NCBI GenBank assembly: GCA_036518955.1
Contig: DATDMG010000152.1
Coordinates: 1-12,035, forward strand
Origin: DATDMG01 sp036518955
GTDB lineage: Bacteria; Actinomycetota; Actinomycetes; Actinomycetales; Kineosporiaceae
Length of the DNA: 12,035 nt
Direction of reading: 5' to 3'
Below are positions 5,938-12,035 of this stretch, piece by piece; the stretch's first letter is position 1, and every line of letters begins with the position of its first letter. The position numbers were made by a program, and so were the translations under genes. The notes below the pieces were generated by a model. It did no database searches. It was given only the letters and a program-made list of their open reading frames with translations, and was not told the DNA's origin.

Positions 5938-6674
5938 CCCGCAGCGAGGACTGGGCCGACTACCTCGACCCCGCCGAGCCGAGTCCCGCCCTGCCGCCGC
6001 AGCAGCGTGGGCCGCTCGACCGGGTGACATCCGCACTCGCCACCGAAGCGGTCTGGTCGCAGCCGCCCGCGGGCCTGCGGACGAGGCTCCTGGAGACTGC
6101 CGCCGCCGAGGCCGCGAACGCCACCCGGGAGATGCCGATCAGGCCACCCGCTCGGCCGACGTCGGGAGCGCCCGTCCCTGCGCCCGTCCCTGCGCCGGTC
6201 ACGTCGACCGGCACGGCCCCGGACGCCGTCCCGCCGCGGGTACCGCTGCGCCGGCCGACTCGCCGCCGTTGGATCCTGGCCGCAGCGGGGGTGGCCGCCG
6301 CGGCGGCCCTGATCGCGACCCTCGCCTGGCCGCGGTCGCAGGCGGTCACCTTCGCGATGTCGGGGACGGCGCTGGCGCCCGGGGCGAGCGCCCGGGCGGA
6401 GCTGGAGCCGAAGAAGGCAGGGCTGGCCATCACGCTCCAGATCACGGGCCTAGCCCCGGCGCCGGCCGGGGAGTACTACGCGGCCTGGCTGTCCGGCCCA
6501 CGGGGGATCGTCCCGGTGGGCACGTTCCACTGGCGCCAGGGCGGGGTGCCGATCAACCTCTGGAGCGGTGTGGGCACCGATCTCTACCGACAGCTGTTCG
6601 TCACCCTGCAGCACGAGGGCCGGCCCCCGACGCCGACGTCCGAGGTCGTCCTGACCGGGACTGCGCCCGGCTGA
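5934..6674 (+). CDS. RskA-like membrane anti-sigma factor
   Basis: 246 residues, overlapping the sigma gene by ATGA (5934-5937), so translation is coupled and the two proteins are made in proportion. Predicted order: a short cytoplasmic domain (1-65) that should bind the sigma factor, a Pro/Ala-rich stretch (66-105), a basic stop (RRPTRRR), one membrane helix (113-131) and an outer RskA-type domain (about 135-245) with GEYYAAWLSGP (179-189), VPVGTFHW (193-200) and LFVTLQHEG (221-229). RskA of Mycobacterium tuberculosis restrains SigK and is released by regulated proteolysis. The N-terminal HxxxCxxC zinc motif found in many anti-sigma factors is absent, and the protein has no cysteine at all, so direct thiol sensing is excluded. 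The start is set by the overlap; GGAGG (5923-5927) lies upstream. Loss of the membrane signal would be expected to free the sigma factor. Confidence 0.85.
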   Translation: MTRSEDWADYLDPAEPSPALPPQQRGPLDRVTSALATEAVWSQPPAGLRTRLLETAAAEAANATREMPIRPPARPTSGAPVPAPVPAPVTSTGTAPDAVPPRVPLRRPTRRRWILAAAGVAAAAALIATLAWPRSQAVTFAMSGTALAPGASARAELEPKKAGLAITLQITGLAPAPAGEYYAAWLSGPRGIVPVGTFHWRQGGVPINLWSGVGTDLYRQLFVTLQHEGRPPTPTSEVVLTGTAPG

Positions 6675-6720
6675 CCTCCGCCGACCCTCGACCTGCCCGT
6701 CACCCCTCCCCGCCCGGCTC

Positions 6721-6812
6721 GGAACATTCCTGAGCAAAACGGATATACCAGGCGGGATGCCGCCTCAACGGATATTCAAGCGAGTTTAAACATTTCGGTC
6801 AATCAAAATCGG
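6721..6812. promoter_or_regulatory. AT-rich intergenic element with direct repeats around a small hairpin
   Basis: In a very GC-rich window this stretch stands out for A/T runs such as GCAAAACGGATAT, GAGTTTAAAC and AATCAAAAT. The 9-mer AACGGATAT occurs twice, at 6738-6746 and 6767-6775 (29 bases apart), on both sides of a 6-bp hairpin AGGCGG-gatg-CCGCCT (6750-6765). It lies between the anti-sigma stop and the methyltransferase start. It may hold the methyltransferase promoter or a regulator site, or the hairpin may end the sigma operon. Nothing here is a recognised operator. Confidence 0.45.
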
Positions 6813-6944
6813 CCGTGCGGAGGTGTGCTCAGGCCCACACCCCTCCTCTATGGTGGCGGAAGTGCATCTGTCGCGAAGTGCAGCCGCCGGGTCCGGCTCT
6901 CTGCGCGCCACCGGGTCGCGACGGTCGTCGGCTGGGAGGTGGGC

Positions 6945-7835
6945 GTGGTCGAGTACGGGTCGCAGCAGGAGCAGGCCACCGACCCGCCGGAGCCGGACTA
7001 CGACTGGAGCTGGACCGAGGAGGACGACGACGGCTGGGTCCCTCCGACCGTCGACATCACCCGACCCAGCGCGGCGCGGATCTACGACTACTGCCTCGGT
7101 GGCAAGGACAACTTCGAGGTCGATCGGGACGCCGCCGAGTGCGCGCTGCAGGTCCTTCCGGACGGGCGCGACCTGGCCCTGGCGAACCGCCGGTTCCTGC
7201 GCTCGGCAGTGGCGGCGATGGCCCGCTCCGGAATCCGCCAGTTCCTCGACCTCGGCACCGGGATTCCGACCTCCCCGAACGTGCACGAGACGGCCCGGAC
7301 GGTCCACGCCGACGCCCGAGTCGTCTACGTGGACAACGACCCGATCGTGCTGGCGCACGGCCGAGCCATGCTCGACGGCACGGACGGCGTCACGGCCGTC
7401 ATGCGGGACCTGCGTGAACCGGCCGGCGTGCTCAACGACCCCCGAGTGCGGCAGACCATCTCGCTCGACGAGCCGGTCGGGCTGCTGCTCGTCGCCGTCC
7501 TGCACTTCGTGGACGTGTCGCTCGGCGCACAGGTCGTGCGCCACTACGTGGACCGACTCGTTCCCGGCAGCCAGGTCGCGATCAGCGTCGGGACCTCGGA
7601 CGGCATGCCGCGCGAGACGATCCGGCACCTGGAGGGGATCTACCAGGCGACCTCCACGCCGGTGACCTTCCGCACCTTCGCGCAGACCGAGGAGCTGGTC
7701 GACGGCCTGGCCCTGCTGGAGCCCGGCATCGTCGACGTCGCCCGGTGGTTCGACCCGCACGCCGCTCCGATGTCCATGCGCATGTATGCCGGGATCGGGG
7801 TCAAAGACGGGCCCGTCACCCCTCGGCGGGGGTGA
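6945..7835 (+). CDS. DUF574-family SAM-dependent methyltransferase
   Basis: 296-residue cytoplasmic protein of the actinobacterial S-adenosylmethionine methyltransferase family DUF574 (PF04672). The family is abundant in actinomycetes; most members have no known substrate. Visible marks: an acidic N-terminal tail (13-29) not typical of the core; RPSAARIYDYCLGGKDNF (40-57), the family signature; FLDLGTGIPTSPNVHE (100-115), containing the glycine-rich SAM-binding loop; VVYVDNDPIVLAHGRAML (126-143), where the acidic residue after strand 2 should contact the SAM ribose; and LLLVAVLHFVD (180-190). Length fits the family. The frame is open further upstream, but the GTG at 6945 follows GGGAGG (6934-6939) by five bases, which makes it the best start. 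The gene stands alone between the anti-sigma operon and a convergent coiled-coil gene. Its TGA lies within a terminator-like hairpin. Confidence 0.88.
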   Translation: MVEYGSQQEQATDPPEPDYDWSWTEEDDDGWVPPTVDITRPSAARIYDYCLGGKDNFEVDRDAAECALQVLPDGRDLALANRRFLRSAVAAMARSGIRQFLDLGTGIPTSPNVHETARTVHADARVVYVDNDPIVLAHGRAMLDGTDGVTAVMRDLREPAGVLNDPRVRQTISLDEPVGLLLVAVLHFVDVSLGAQVVRHYVDRLVPGSQVAISVGTSDGMPRETIRHLEGIYQATSTPVTFRTFAQTEELVDGLALLEPGIVDVARWFDPHAAPMSMRMYAGIGVKDGPVTPRRG

Positions 7836-7841
7836 CGGGCC
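7810..7841. terminator. Strong hairpin at the end of the methyltransferase gene
   Basis: A perfect 13-bp stem (GGCCCGTCACCCC at 7810-7822 and its complement at 7829-7841) with a 6-base loop. The stop codon TGA at 7833-7835 lies in the right arm, so the last codons form part of the stem. No T-tract is present. As the next gene is convergent, the hairpin may stop transcription from both sides. Confidence 0.75.
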
Positions 7842-7967
7842 AGGCTCACGCTGAGACGGCGCGGGCGGTGGTGCCCGTCCTGCCGACGGTGCGATCGCGG
7901 CGGGCATGCTGGTGACGCCCGGCCGGCGCCGCAACGGTCCCGCCGAGCCGGGCGACACCTGGCACGG

Positions 7968-9134
7968 TCAGCGTCGGGTCTTCTCCGTCCCCAGGTCGAG
8001 TCGGCGAGCACCGGCTCCGACACTCGTCGCAGGGCTCGCCACGGTCTCCGGAGCCACGGAGTCCTTCCGCGCGGCCTCGTCGACGTCGAGGACGACGACC
8101 TCCTCGCGCTCCGGCGACAGCGGCCGGGACGCCGGCGCCTCGCCCCACGCCGTGACCGCGGACTGCGGGGAGGCCTCGTACGCGGCGGCGAGCTCACCCG
8201 CGGTCTGGACGTAGGGGTCGGCCGGGACGCTGAGCACCCCACGGGTCGTGGCGGCGGTGAGCGCTGCCGCCTCCGCAGGCGACGGCACGTCGGCGAACGG
8301 CCCGGCGGCGGCCTCCTTGTCCAGCACGTCGAGCAGCACGGTGCGCAGGTCGAGCAGCCGGGCCATGACGTCCGCGTGCGTCGTGGTCAACAGCTCCAGG
8401 CGGTTACCCAGAACGGTGTTGACCTGCGTCGCGCGGCGCTCGGCGTCACCGATGACGGCCTCGGCACGCTCCTGGGCGGCGAGCATCAGGCGCTCGGACT
8501 CGGTGCGGGCCTTCTCCTCCACCTCCCGCGCCTGGGCATGGGCCTGGGCGACGTCGCGCTCGGCGGCGTCCCGTCCCTCGGTCAGCACCCGCTCGGCCTC
8601 GAGCCGGGCCTGCTCCAGCTGGTGCGCGGCCTCCTGCTCGGCCCGCTGCCGCATCGCGTCGACCTCGCCGCTCACCCGCTCGCGAAGCGCGTCGGTCTCG
8701 GCCTGCGCCTGCTCACGTACGGCCTCGGACTCCTCGGCCACCCGGTGGCGCAGCTCATCGCTCTCGGCCTGGGCCTGCTCGCGAAGCGCCTGCGTCTCGG
8801 CAAGGGTCTGCGCGCGCAGGGCCGCGATCTCGTCGGCTGCGGCGGCACGCTCGCGCTCCGCCTCCTCGTTGGCCAGCCGGAGGATCTGCGCCAGCCGCTC
8901 GCTGACCTCCTCGTGGACCGGCTTGGCCGCCGCCCTCTCAAGGGCCTCCGCAGCGTCGCTTCGGACCCTTTCGACCTCCTGCTCCGCCAGCGCCAGGCGC
9001 TGGGCGAGGTCACGGATATGGTGCTGGCACTGGAGCACGTAGTCGTCGACCTGGCGCTTGTTGTAGCCCCGCATGACAACTTCGAAGGAGTCCTCCTGCA
9101 GTGAGCCCTGCAGGAGCGAGGTCTGGTCTTCCAC
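7968..9134 (-). CDS. DivIVA-domain coiled-coil protein
   Basis: 388 residues. The N-terminus (about 15-60) has a DivIVA-like start, DSFEVVMRGYNKRQVDDYVL (15-34), the part that in DivIVA/Wag31 binds curved membrane and begins the coiled coil. A long coiled coil follows (about 35-240), very rich in Ala, Glu, Gln and Arg, with near-repeats such as ALREQAQAES (116-125) and AVREQAQAET (138-147). The tail (278-388) is Pro/Ala-rich and probably disordered. It is longer than Wag31 and has no other domain; this suggests a cytoskeletal or polar-growth scaffold similar in style to the actinobacterial Scy, FilP and DivIVA-related proteins. The start is a GTG at 9134 with GAGG four bases upstream. It is not next to the dcw cluster, so it is probably a paralogue rather than the main DivIVA. 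It is convergent with the methyltransferase gene and follows PrsW on the same strand after 160 bases. Confidence 0.82.
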   Translation of the reverse strand: MEDQTSLLQGSLQEDSFEVVMRGYNKRQVDDYVLQCQHHIRDLAQRLALAEQEVERVRSDAAEALERAAAKPVHEEVSERLAQILRLANEEAERERAAAADEIAALRAQTLAETQALREQAQAESDELRHRVAEESEAVREQAQAETDALRERVSGEVDAMRQRAEQEAAHQLEQARLEAERVLTEGRDAAERDVAQAHAQAREVEEKARTESERLMLAAQERAEAVIGDAERRATQVNTVLGNRLELLTTTHADVMARLLDLRTVLLDVLDKEAAAGPFADVPSPAEAAALTAATTRGVLSVPADPYVQTAGELAAAYEASPQSAVTAWGEAPASRPLSPEREEVVVLDVDEAARKDSVAPETVASPATSVGAGARRLDLGTEKTRR

Positions 9135-9195
9135 GGCACCTCAGATCGTGATCGGGATGGTCTGCAGCGTCCGGCGGGAACCTAGGCTAGGCGCT

Positions 9196-9238
9196 AGGGG
9201 TTGACTTTCCACGGCATGCGTGGTGCAGCGCAACCCCT
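9196..9238. repeat. Nested inverted repeat between PrsW and DivIVA-like genes
   Basis: Outer arms AGGGGTTG (9196-9203) and CAACCCCT (9231-9238) are perfect complements and enclose an inner hairpin CCACG-gcatg-CGTGG (9209-9223). The internal bulges are 5 and 7 bases. It lies 57 bases after the PrsW stop and 62 bases before the start of the DivIVA-like gene on the minus strand, so it may end the PrsW transcript or fold in the leader of the downstream gene. Three CTAGG copies (9182-9199) overlap the left arm. Confidence 0.5.
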
Positions 9239-9294
9239 GCCGCAACTTTGCTACAGTGGGTAAGAATCTTGAGCGGTGTGTCATTGCCTTGCCG

Positions 9295-10470
9295 TTAGGA
9301 CGCACCCGGGAGGGGCCCTCCGGGCCGGGGCAGGAATCCTCCACGCAAGGCGGACATCGCCGAGAGCATGGCGAACTCCTGCTGACGGGCGTCCGCGGAC
9401 GCCGTCCCGCGCACCATCCTTTCGCGGAGGAACGCCAGTTCGCTGCCCATCTCCTGGAAGTCACGCATGGCCCGGCCCGCCGTCGCGCCACCCGCTCCCT
9501 CGGCCCATCGCCGCGCCGCCCGCCGGGCGGACAGCGAGGAGAGCATCGTGACCTCGCCGCCGGCCAGCCAGCCGGTACTCACGTAGACCGCGAGGTGACG
9601 CGAGATCAGCCGCCCCTCGCGGGCCCGGGCACCCAGGGCCAGCGCGACGAAGCCGATGAAGATCGGCAACTGGATCACGGCATAGACCGACACGAACCCG
9701 GAGAGCCCGGTGGACGCCGACAGGTTCCAGGCGCCGTGCAGGAGGACCGCGACGGCGTACCCGACGAGCGGCGCGACCACCCGGACCCAGGGACGTCGGG
9801 TACGGGCCGCCATCCCGAGCCCGACGCCGGTCGCCGAGGTGAAGAGGGGGTGCGCGAACGGTGAGACGATGCATCGGAGCACGAAGACGAACGCCGTCCC
9901 GCCCCCGCCCGCATCGGCAAGGGTCCGTCCGAGGTACAGCACGTTCTCGATGAAGGCGAATCCGATGCCGGACATCCCGGCATAGACGAGCCCGTCGACG
10001 ATGCCGTCGAACTCCCGGCGCCGCAGCACCAGGACCAACAGGACGGCGAGACCCTTGAAACCCTCTTCCACGAAGGGGGCCACCAGGAAGGCACTCGCCG
10101 TCGGGTCCCCGCCGGAAGCCTTGATCGCCTCACTGGAGGCCGTGTTGATCACCAGGGCGCCGAACGTGGCGACGGCCGCGCCCCAGCCGAACACGAAGAG
10201 CAGCAAGGAGGGCGGCTCGGACTCGTACCGGTCCAACCACAGGTAGACCCCCACCACAGGGACGACCGGAACCATCGCCAGCACACCGCCGGTGACCAGA
10301 CCGACCAGGCCGGTCTCAGATGTGATCACGAGCAGCGTGAGCAACCCGCAGCCCAGCGCCAGGACGGCGAACGCGATCCAGCCGATGGCCGGCAGCAGGC
10401 GTGGACGGGTCGGCCGGGGCAGCGGGTACCCCGACGGGACGTCCCCACGGAAGTCCCCCGGACTGGTCAC
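9295..10470 (-). CDS. PrsW-family intramembrane metalloprotease
   Basis: 391-residue polytopic membrane protein of the PrsW family (PF13367), within the CPBP/Rce1-like group of membrane proteases. Bacillus PrsW starts the cleavage of the anti-sigma factor RsiW. Catalytic motifs are visible: VEEGFKG (134-140) with Glu135, Glu136 and Lys139; FAFIENVLY (171-179) with Glu175; His207 in SPFAHPLFT; and His245 in LLHGAWN. About eight hydrophobic segments lie between 28 and 280, and LDRYESEPP (79-87) matches the usual N-terminal loop. A cytoplasmic tail of about 100 residues (285-391) follows, rich in Ala and Arg. The GTG at 10470 is the only available upstream start, has no ribosome binding site, and lies six bases after TAGCCT, so the mRNA is probably leaderless. 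It is divergent from orn. A substrate is not known; the nearby RskA-like protein is only a speculative one. Confidence 0.87.
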   Translation of the reverse strand: MTSPGDFRGDVPSGYPLPRPTRPRLLPAIGWIAFAVLALGCGLLTLLVITSETGLVGLVTGGVLAMVPVVPVVGVYLWLDRYESEPPSLLLFVFGWGAAVATFGALVINTASSEAIKASGGDPTASAFLVAPFVEEGFKGLAVLLVLVLRRREFDGIVDGLVYAGMSGIGFAFIENVLYLGRTLADAGGGGTAFVFVLRCIVSPFAHPLFTSATGVGLGMAARTRRPWVRVVAPLVGYAVAVLLHGAWNLSASTGLSGFVSVYAVIQLPIFIGFVALALGARAREGRLISRHLAVYVSTGWLAGGEVTMLSSLSARRAARRWAEGAGGATAGRAMRDFQEMGSELAFLRERMVRGTASADARQQEFAMLSAMSALRGGFLPRPGGPLPGAS

Positions 10471-10476
10471 CGCCGC

Positions 10477-10482
10477 AGGCTA
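10477..10482 (-). promoter_or_regulatory. -10 element of a probable leaderless prsW-like transcript
   Basis: On the minus strand TAGCCT fits TANNNT and is followed by six bases and then the GTG start codon. No ribosome binding site is present. This layout is typical of leaderless actinobacterial mRNAs. No clear -35 box is seen. Confidence 0.5.
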
Positions 10483-10615
10483 TCGGGACGTGCCCGGCGC
10501 GAGCCCAGCCTCGACGTCCCGGCTCCTCCACCTCACCGCACGGGACAAAAGTCACAGACGCGGCACCACTCCGGCCAGCCGCCGGAGGACGTCCGATAAT
10601 GCGCGAGCACGCGCG

Positions 10616-10621
10616 TAAAGT
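10616..10621 (+). promoter_or_regulatory. -10 element of a probable leaderless orn transcript
   Basis: TAAAGT fits TANNNT and lies eight bases before the GTG start of orn at 10630. The bases before the GTG (GTGACCCC) contain no ribosome binding site, so transcription probably starts at or just before the start codon. Confidence 0.5.
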
Positions 10622-10629
10622 GTGACCCC

Positions 10630-11253
10630 GTGACCAACGGCAACGGAGAGCGTTCTCAGGACCGGATCGTCTGGATCGACTGCGAGATGACCGGGCTCGA
10701 TCTCGGCACGGACGCCCTCATCGAGGTTGCCGCCCTGGTCACGGACAGCGAGTTGAACATCCTCGGGGACGGGGTGGACATCGTCGTCCGGCCGCCGGAC
10801 GAGGCGCTCGACCGGATGCGGGAGGTCGTCCGGCAGATGCACACCGCCTCCGGGTTACTGGCGGAGCTGGCGGGCGGGGTCACCCTGCGGGAGGCGGAAC
10901 AGGCCGTGCTCTCGTACGTCCGGGCCTGGGTGCCGGAACCACGCAGAGCACCCCTCGCCGGCAATTCGGTGAGCACGGACCGCGGCTTCCTCGCCCGAGA
11001 CATGCCGGAACTCGAGAGCCACCTGCACTACCGGATCATCGACGTCTCATCGATCAAGGAACTCGCCCGGCGCTGGTACACCCGCGCCTACTTCGCCTCT
11101 CCGGAGAAGACCGGCAACCACCGCGCCCTGGCGGACGTCCGGGAGAGCATCCGCGAGCTGCGCTACTACCGCGCCGCCGTGTTCGTCCCGCAGCCCGGCC
11201 CGGACAGTGAGGCCGCCCGGGCCATCGCCGCGGGTTTCACCACCGAGGTCTGA
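10630..11253 (+). CDS. orn: Oligoribonuclease
   Basis: 207-residue DEDDh 3'-5' exoribonuclease that degrades di- to pentanucleotides, including the linear products of c-di-GMP breakdown, in the cytoplasm. All catalytic residues are visible: Asp17 and Glu19 in WIDCEMTGLDL (15-25), Asp117 in GNSVSTDRGFL (111-121), and His164 and Asp169 in GNHRALADV (162-170). The Orn hallmark YRIIDVSSIKELARRWY (134-150) is complete. Length is slightly above the usual 180-200 because of a short C-terminal tail ending in TTEV. The start is a GTG without a ribosome binding site, right after a TAAAGT -10 box. It is divergent from PrsW and followed 146 bases later by tRNA-His; the orn-hisT order is also found in Mycobacterium tuberculosis, which supports the call. 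Confidence 0.96.
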   Translation: MTNGNGERSQDRIVWIDCEMTGLDLGTDALIEVAALVTDSELNILGDGVDIVVRPPDEALDRMREVVRQMHTASGLLAELAGGVTLREAEQAVLSYVRAWVPEPRRAPLAGNSVSTDRGFLARDMPELESHLHYRIIDVSSIKELARRWYTRAYFASPEKTGNHRALADVRESIRELRYYRAAVFVPQPGPDSEAARAIAAGFTTEV

Positions 11254-11357
11254 CGGCGCGAGGGGCTCCGGCAACCGTTCGGACGCCGTCTGCGGACAGC
11301 GGGTGGACCGGGCGTCGCCTCCGAGCCGAGCGCGCACCGCATCCCCCGGCGGACCGC

Positions 11358-11363
11358 TACACT
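11358..11363 (+). promoter_or_regulatory. Possible -10 element for tRNA-His
   Basis: TACACT fits TANNNT and lies 36 bases before the mature tRNA, giving a short 5' leader for RNase P to remove. No good -35 box was found, and read-through from orn is an alternative. Confidence 0.35.
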
Positions 11364-11399
11364 TTCACCACCGACGCTGTCACCGGCAGCGGTCGCATG

Positions 11400-11475
11400 G
11401 TGGGTGTAGCTCAGCTGGTAGAGCACTGGGTTGTGGTCCCAGGTGTCGCGGGTTCGAATCCCGTCACTCACCCCA
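11400..11475 (+). tRNA. hisT: tRNA-His (anticodon GTG)
   Basis: A complete 76-base cloverleaf. The acceptor stem GTGGGTG (11400-11406) pairs with CACTCAC (11465-11471) with one G-T wobble. The D-arm is GCTC-AGCTGGTA-GAGC. The anticodon stem CTGGG/CCCAG holds the loop TTGTGGT, with anticodon GTG at 11433-11435. The T-arm has GCGGG-TTCGAAT-CCCGT. C73 and an encoded CCA end the gene. A G at 11399 can supply the extra G-1 that pairs with C73 and marks histidine tRNAs, as their synthetase requires. Confidence 0.97.
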
Positions 11476-11774
11476 GGAAGGGCGCAGGTCAGGGCCGGGT
11501 CTCCGCACCCCGGGCTCGTCGCGCCGGGTCTGATGGCCACGCCGTGGACCGTGCGGTGCCAGCCATCGCCTGATCGGCAACCAGGTCGCCAGACCGTGGC
11601 CGTCCTTCTCGACTGTCCGGGGGATGCCCCGTCCCCTCGGCGGCTCGTCCGGCAGCGCCGGCACGGCCGGGGCCAGGACGGCGACGGCGGACGCCCGGCC
11701 AGGGCTCGGTGGCGTCTACGAGCACGGGTGCCGCGGGTCGGGCGAGCCTCCCGCAACAGACTCGCCGTGGTCCG
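11476..11774. other. Stretch after tRNA-His without a convincing gene
   Basis: 299 bases with several overlapping open frames on both strands, none with a ribosome binding site, recognisable domain or consistent third-position G/C bias. No second copy of the tRNA 3' end was found within the window, so an attachment site cannot be shown. Confidence 0.5.
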
Positions 11775-12035
11775 ATGTCCGACAGTCCCCACCACGACCT
11801 CCGCCGCGGCCCGACGCCCCTGGCCCCGGCCCATCCAGCCAATTACGATCGCTGCCGCAAAGCCATTACCGACCAGCCACCGGCGACTCCGTCACCCTCC
11901 CTGAAGTCGACGGCAGGTGTTTCCCCGTGGACTGGATACCTGCAGCAGATTATCGGAGCCTCACGGCTCACCCAGCACATCCACCACGACAGCGGAATGC
12001 GAGAAGACCATGGCGCCTCCGACCTGCGCACCCGA
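11775..12035 (+). CDS. Hypothetical ORF running off the right edge (partial, weak)
   Basis: An open frame of 87 codons begins at the ATG at 11775 (protein start MSDSPHHDLRRG) and is still open at the last base. About three quarters of its codons end in G or C, clearly lower than in the other genes here but higher than chance would require. Only a weak GTGG lies upstream as ribosome binding site. The later part contains GYLQQIIGASRLTQHI (56-71), which looks like a helix, but no family was recognised. If real, its unusual codon use next to a tRNA gene would fit an acquired gene. It may equally be a chance ORF or the edge of a gene with a different start. Confidence 0.3.
   Translation, partial: MSDSPHHDLRRGPTPLAPAHPANYDRCRKAITDQPPATPSPSLKSTAGVSPWTGYLQQIIGASRLTQHIHHDSGMREDHGASDLRTR

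Noticed and set aside
11843..12031. A 62-codon minus-strand ORF near the right edge
   Set aside because: It is rich in Trp and Cys, lacks a ribosome binding site and domain, and overlaps a longer open frame on the other strand.
1..12035. CRISPR array, insertion sequence, prophage or defence genes
   Set aside because: No spaced palindromic repeats, transposase, integrase, nuclease or toxin motifs were seen on either strand.

Overview
The window comes from a high-GC actinomycete. Nearly every reading frame is open over long stretches, real genes use G/C in third codon positions, and several genes start with GTG or appear leaderless. DivIVA-like, DUF574, RskA-like, PrsW and orn/tRNA-His genes are all typical of Actinomycetota. 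I cannot fix the genus from sequence alone; no plasmid, phage, IS or CRISPR hallmark is visible.

Left part (1-2171): a MalY/PatB-type PLP aminotransferase or C-S lyase runs off the left edge on the minus strand. It is divergent from a luciferase-like (LLM family) oxidoreductase.

Centre (2175-6674): this is the most interesting part, a compact gene set that looks like one regulated module. Minus-strand genes encode a Tat-exported Rieske lipoprotein (Rieske 1), a second shorter Rieske lipoprotein (Rieske 2), a five-helix membrane protein resembling DUF6529 with histidines placed like heme b ligands, and a secreted protein with a Ser/Pro repeat linker. Divergent from these, on the plus strand, are an ECF sigma factor and an RskA-like anti-sigma factor overlapping by ATGA. 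A 24-codon leader ORF with a strong ribosome binding site overlaps the sigma start in the same ATGA way, and the sigma gene itself has no clear ribosome binding site. Three promoter-like sites with the same architecture, (G/T)AACC, then 16 or 17 bases, then CGTAC, lie in front of the leader/sigma gene, the secreted-protein gene and Rieske 1. I infer an autoregulated ECF regulon that makes an extracytoplasmic Rieske/heme electron-transfer or redox-sensing assembly.

Right part (6675-11253): an AT-rich control region precedes a DUF574 SAM-dependent methyltransferase, which ends in a strong hairpin that includes its stop codon. A long DivIVA-like coiled-coil protein and a PrsW-type intramembrane protease follow on the minus strand, separated by a nested inverted repeat. 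PrsW is divergent from oligoribonuclease (orn); both have a TANNNT -10 element directly before a GTG start, as in leaderless transcripts.

Right end (11254-12035): tRNA-His(GTG) follows orn, an order also known in Mycobacterium tuberculosis. About 300 bases without a convincing gene come next, then a weakly supported ORF that runs off the right edge.
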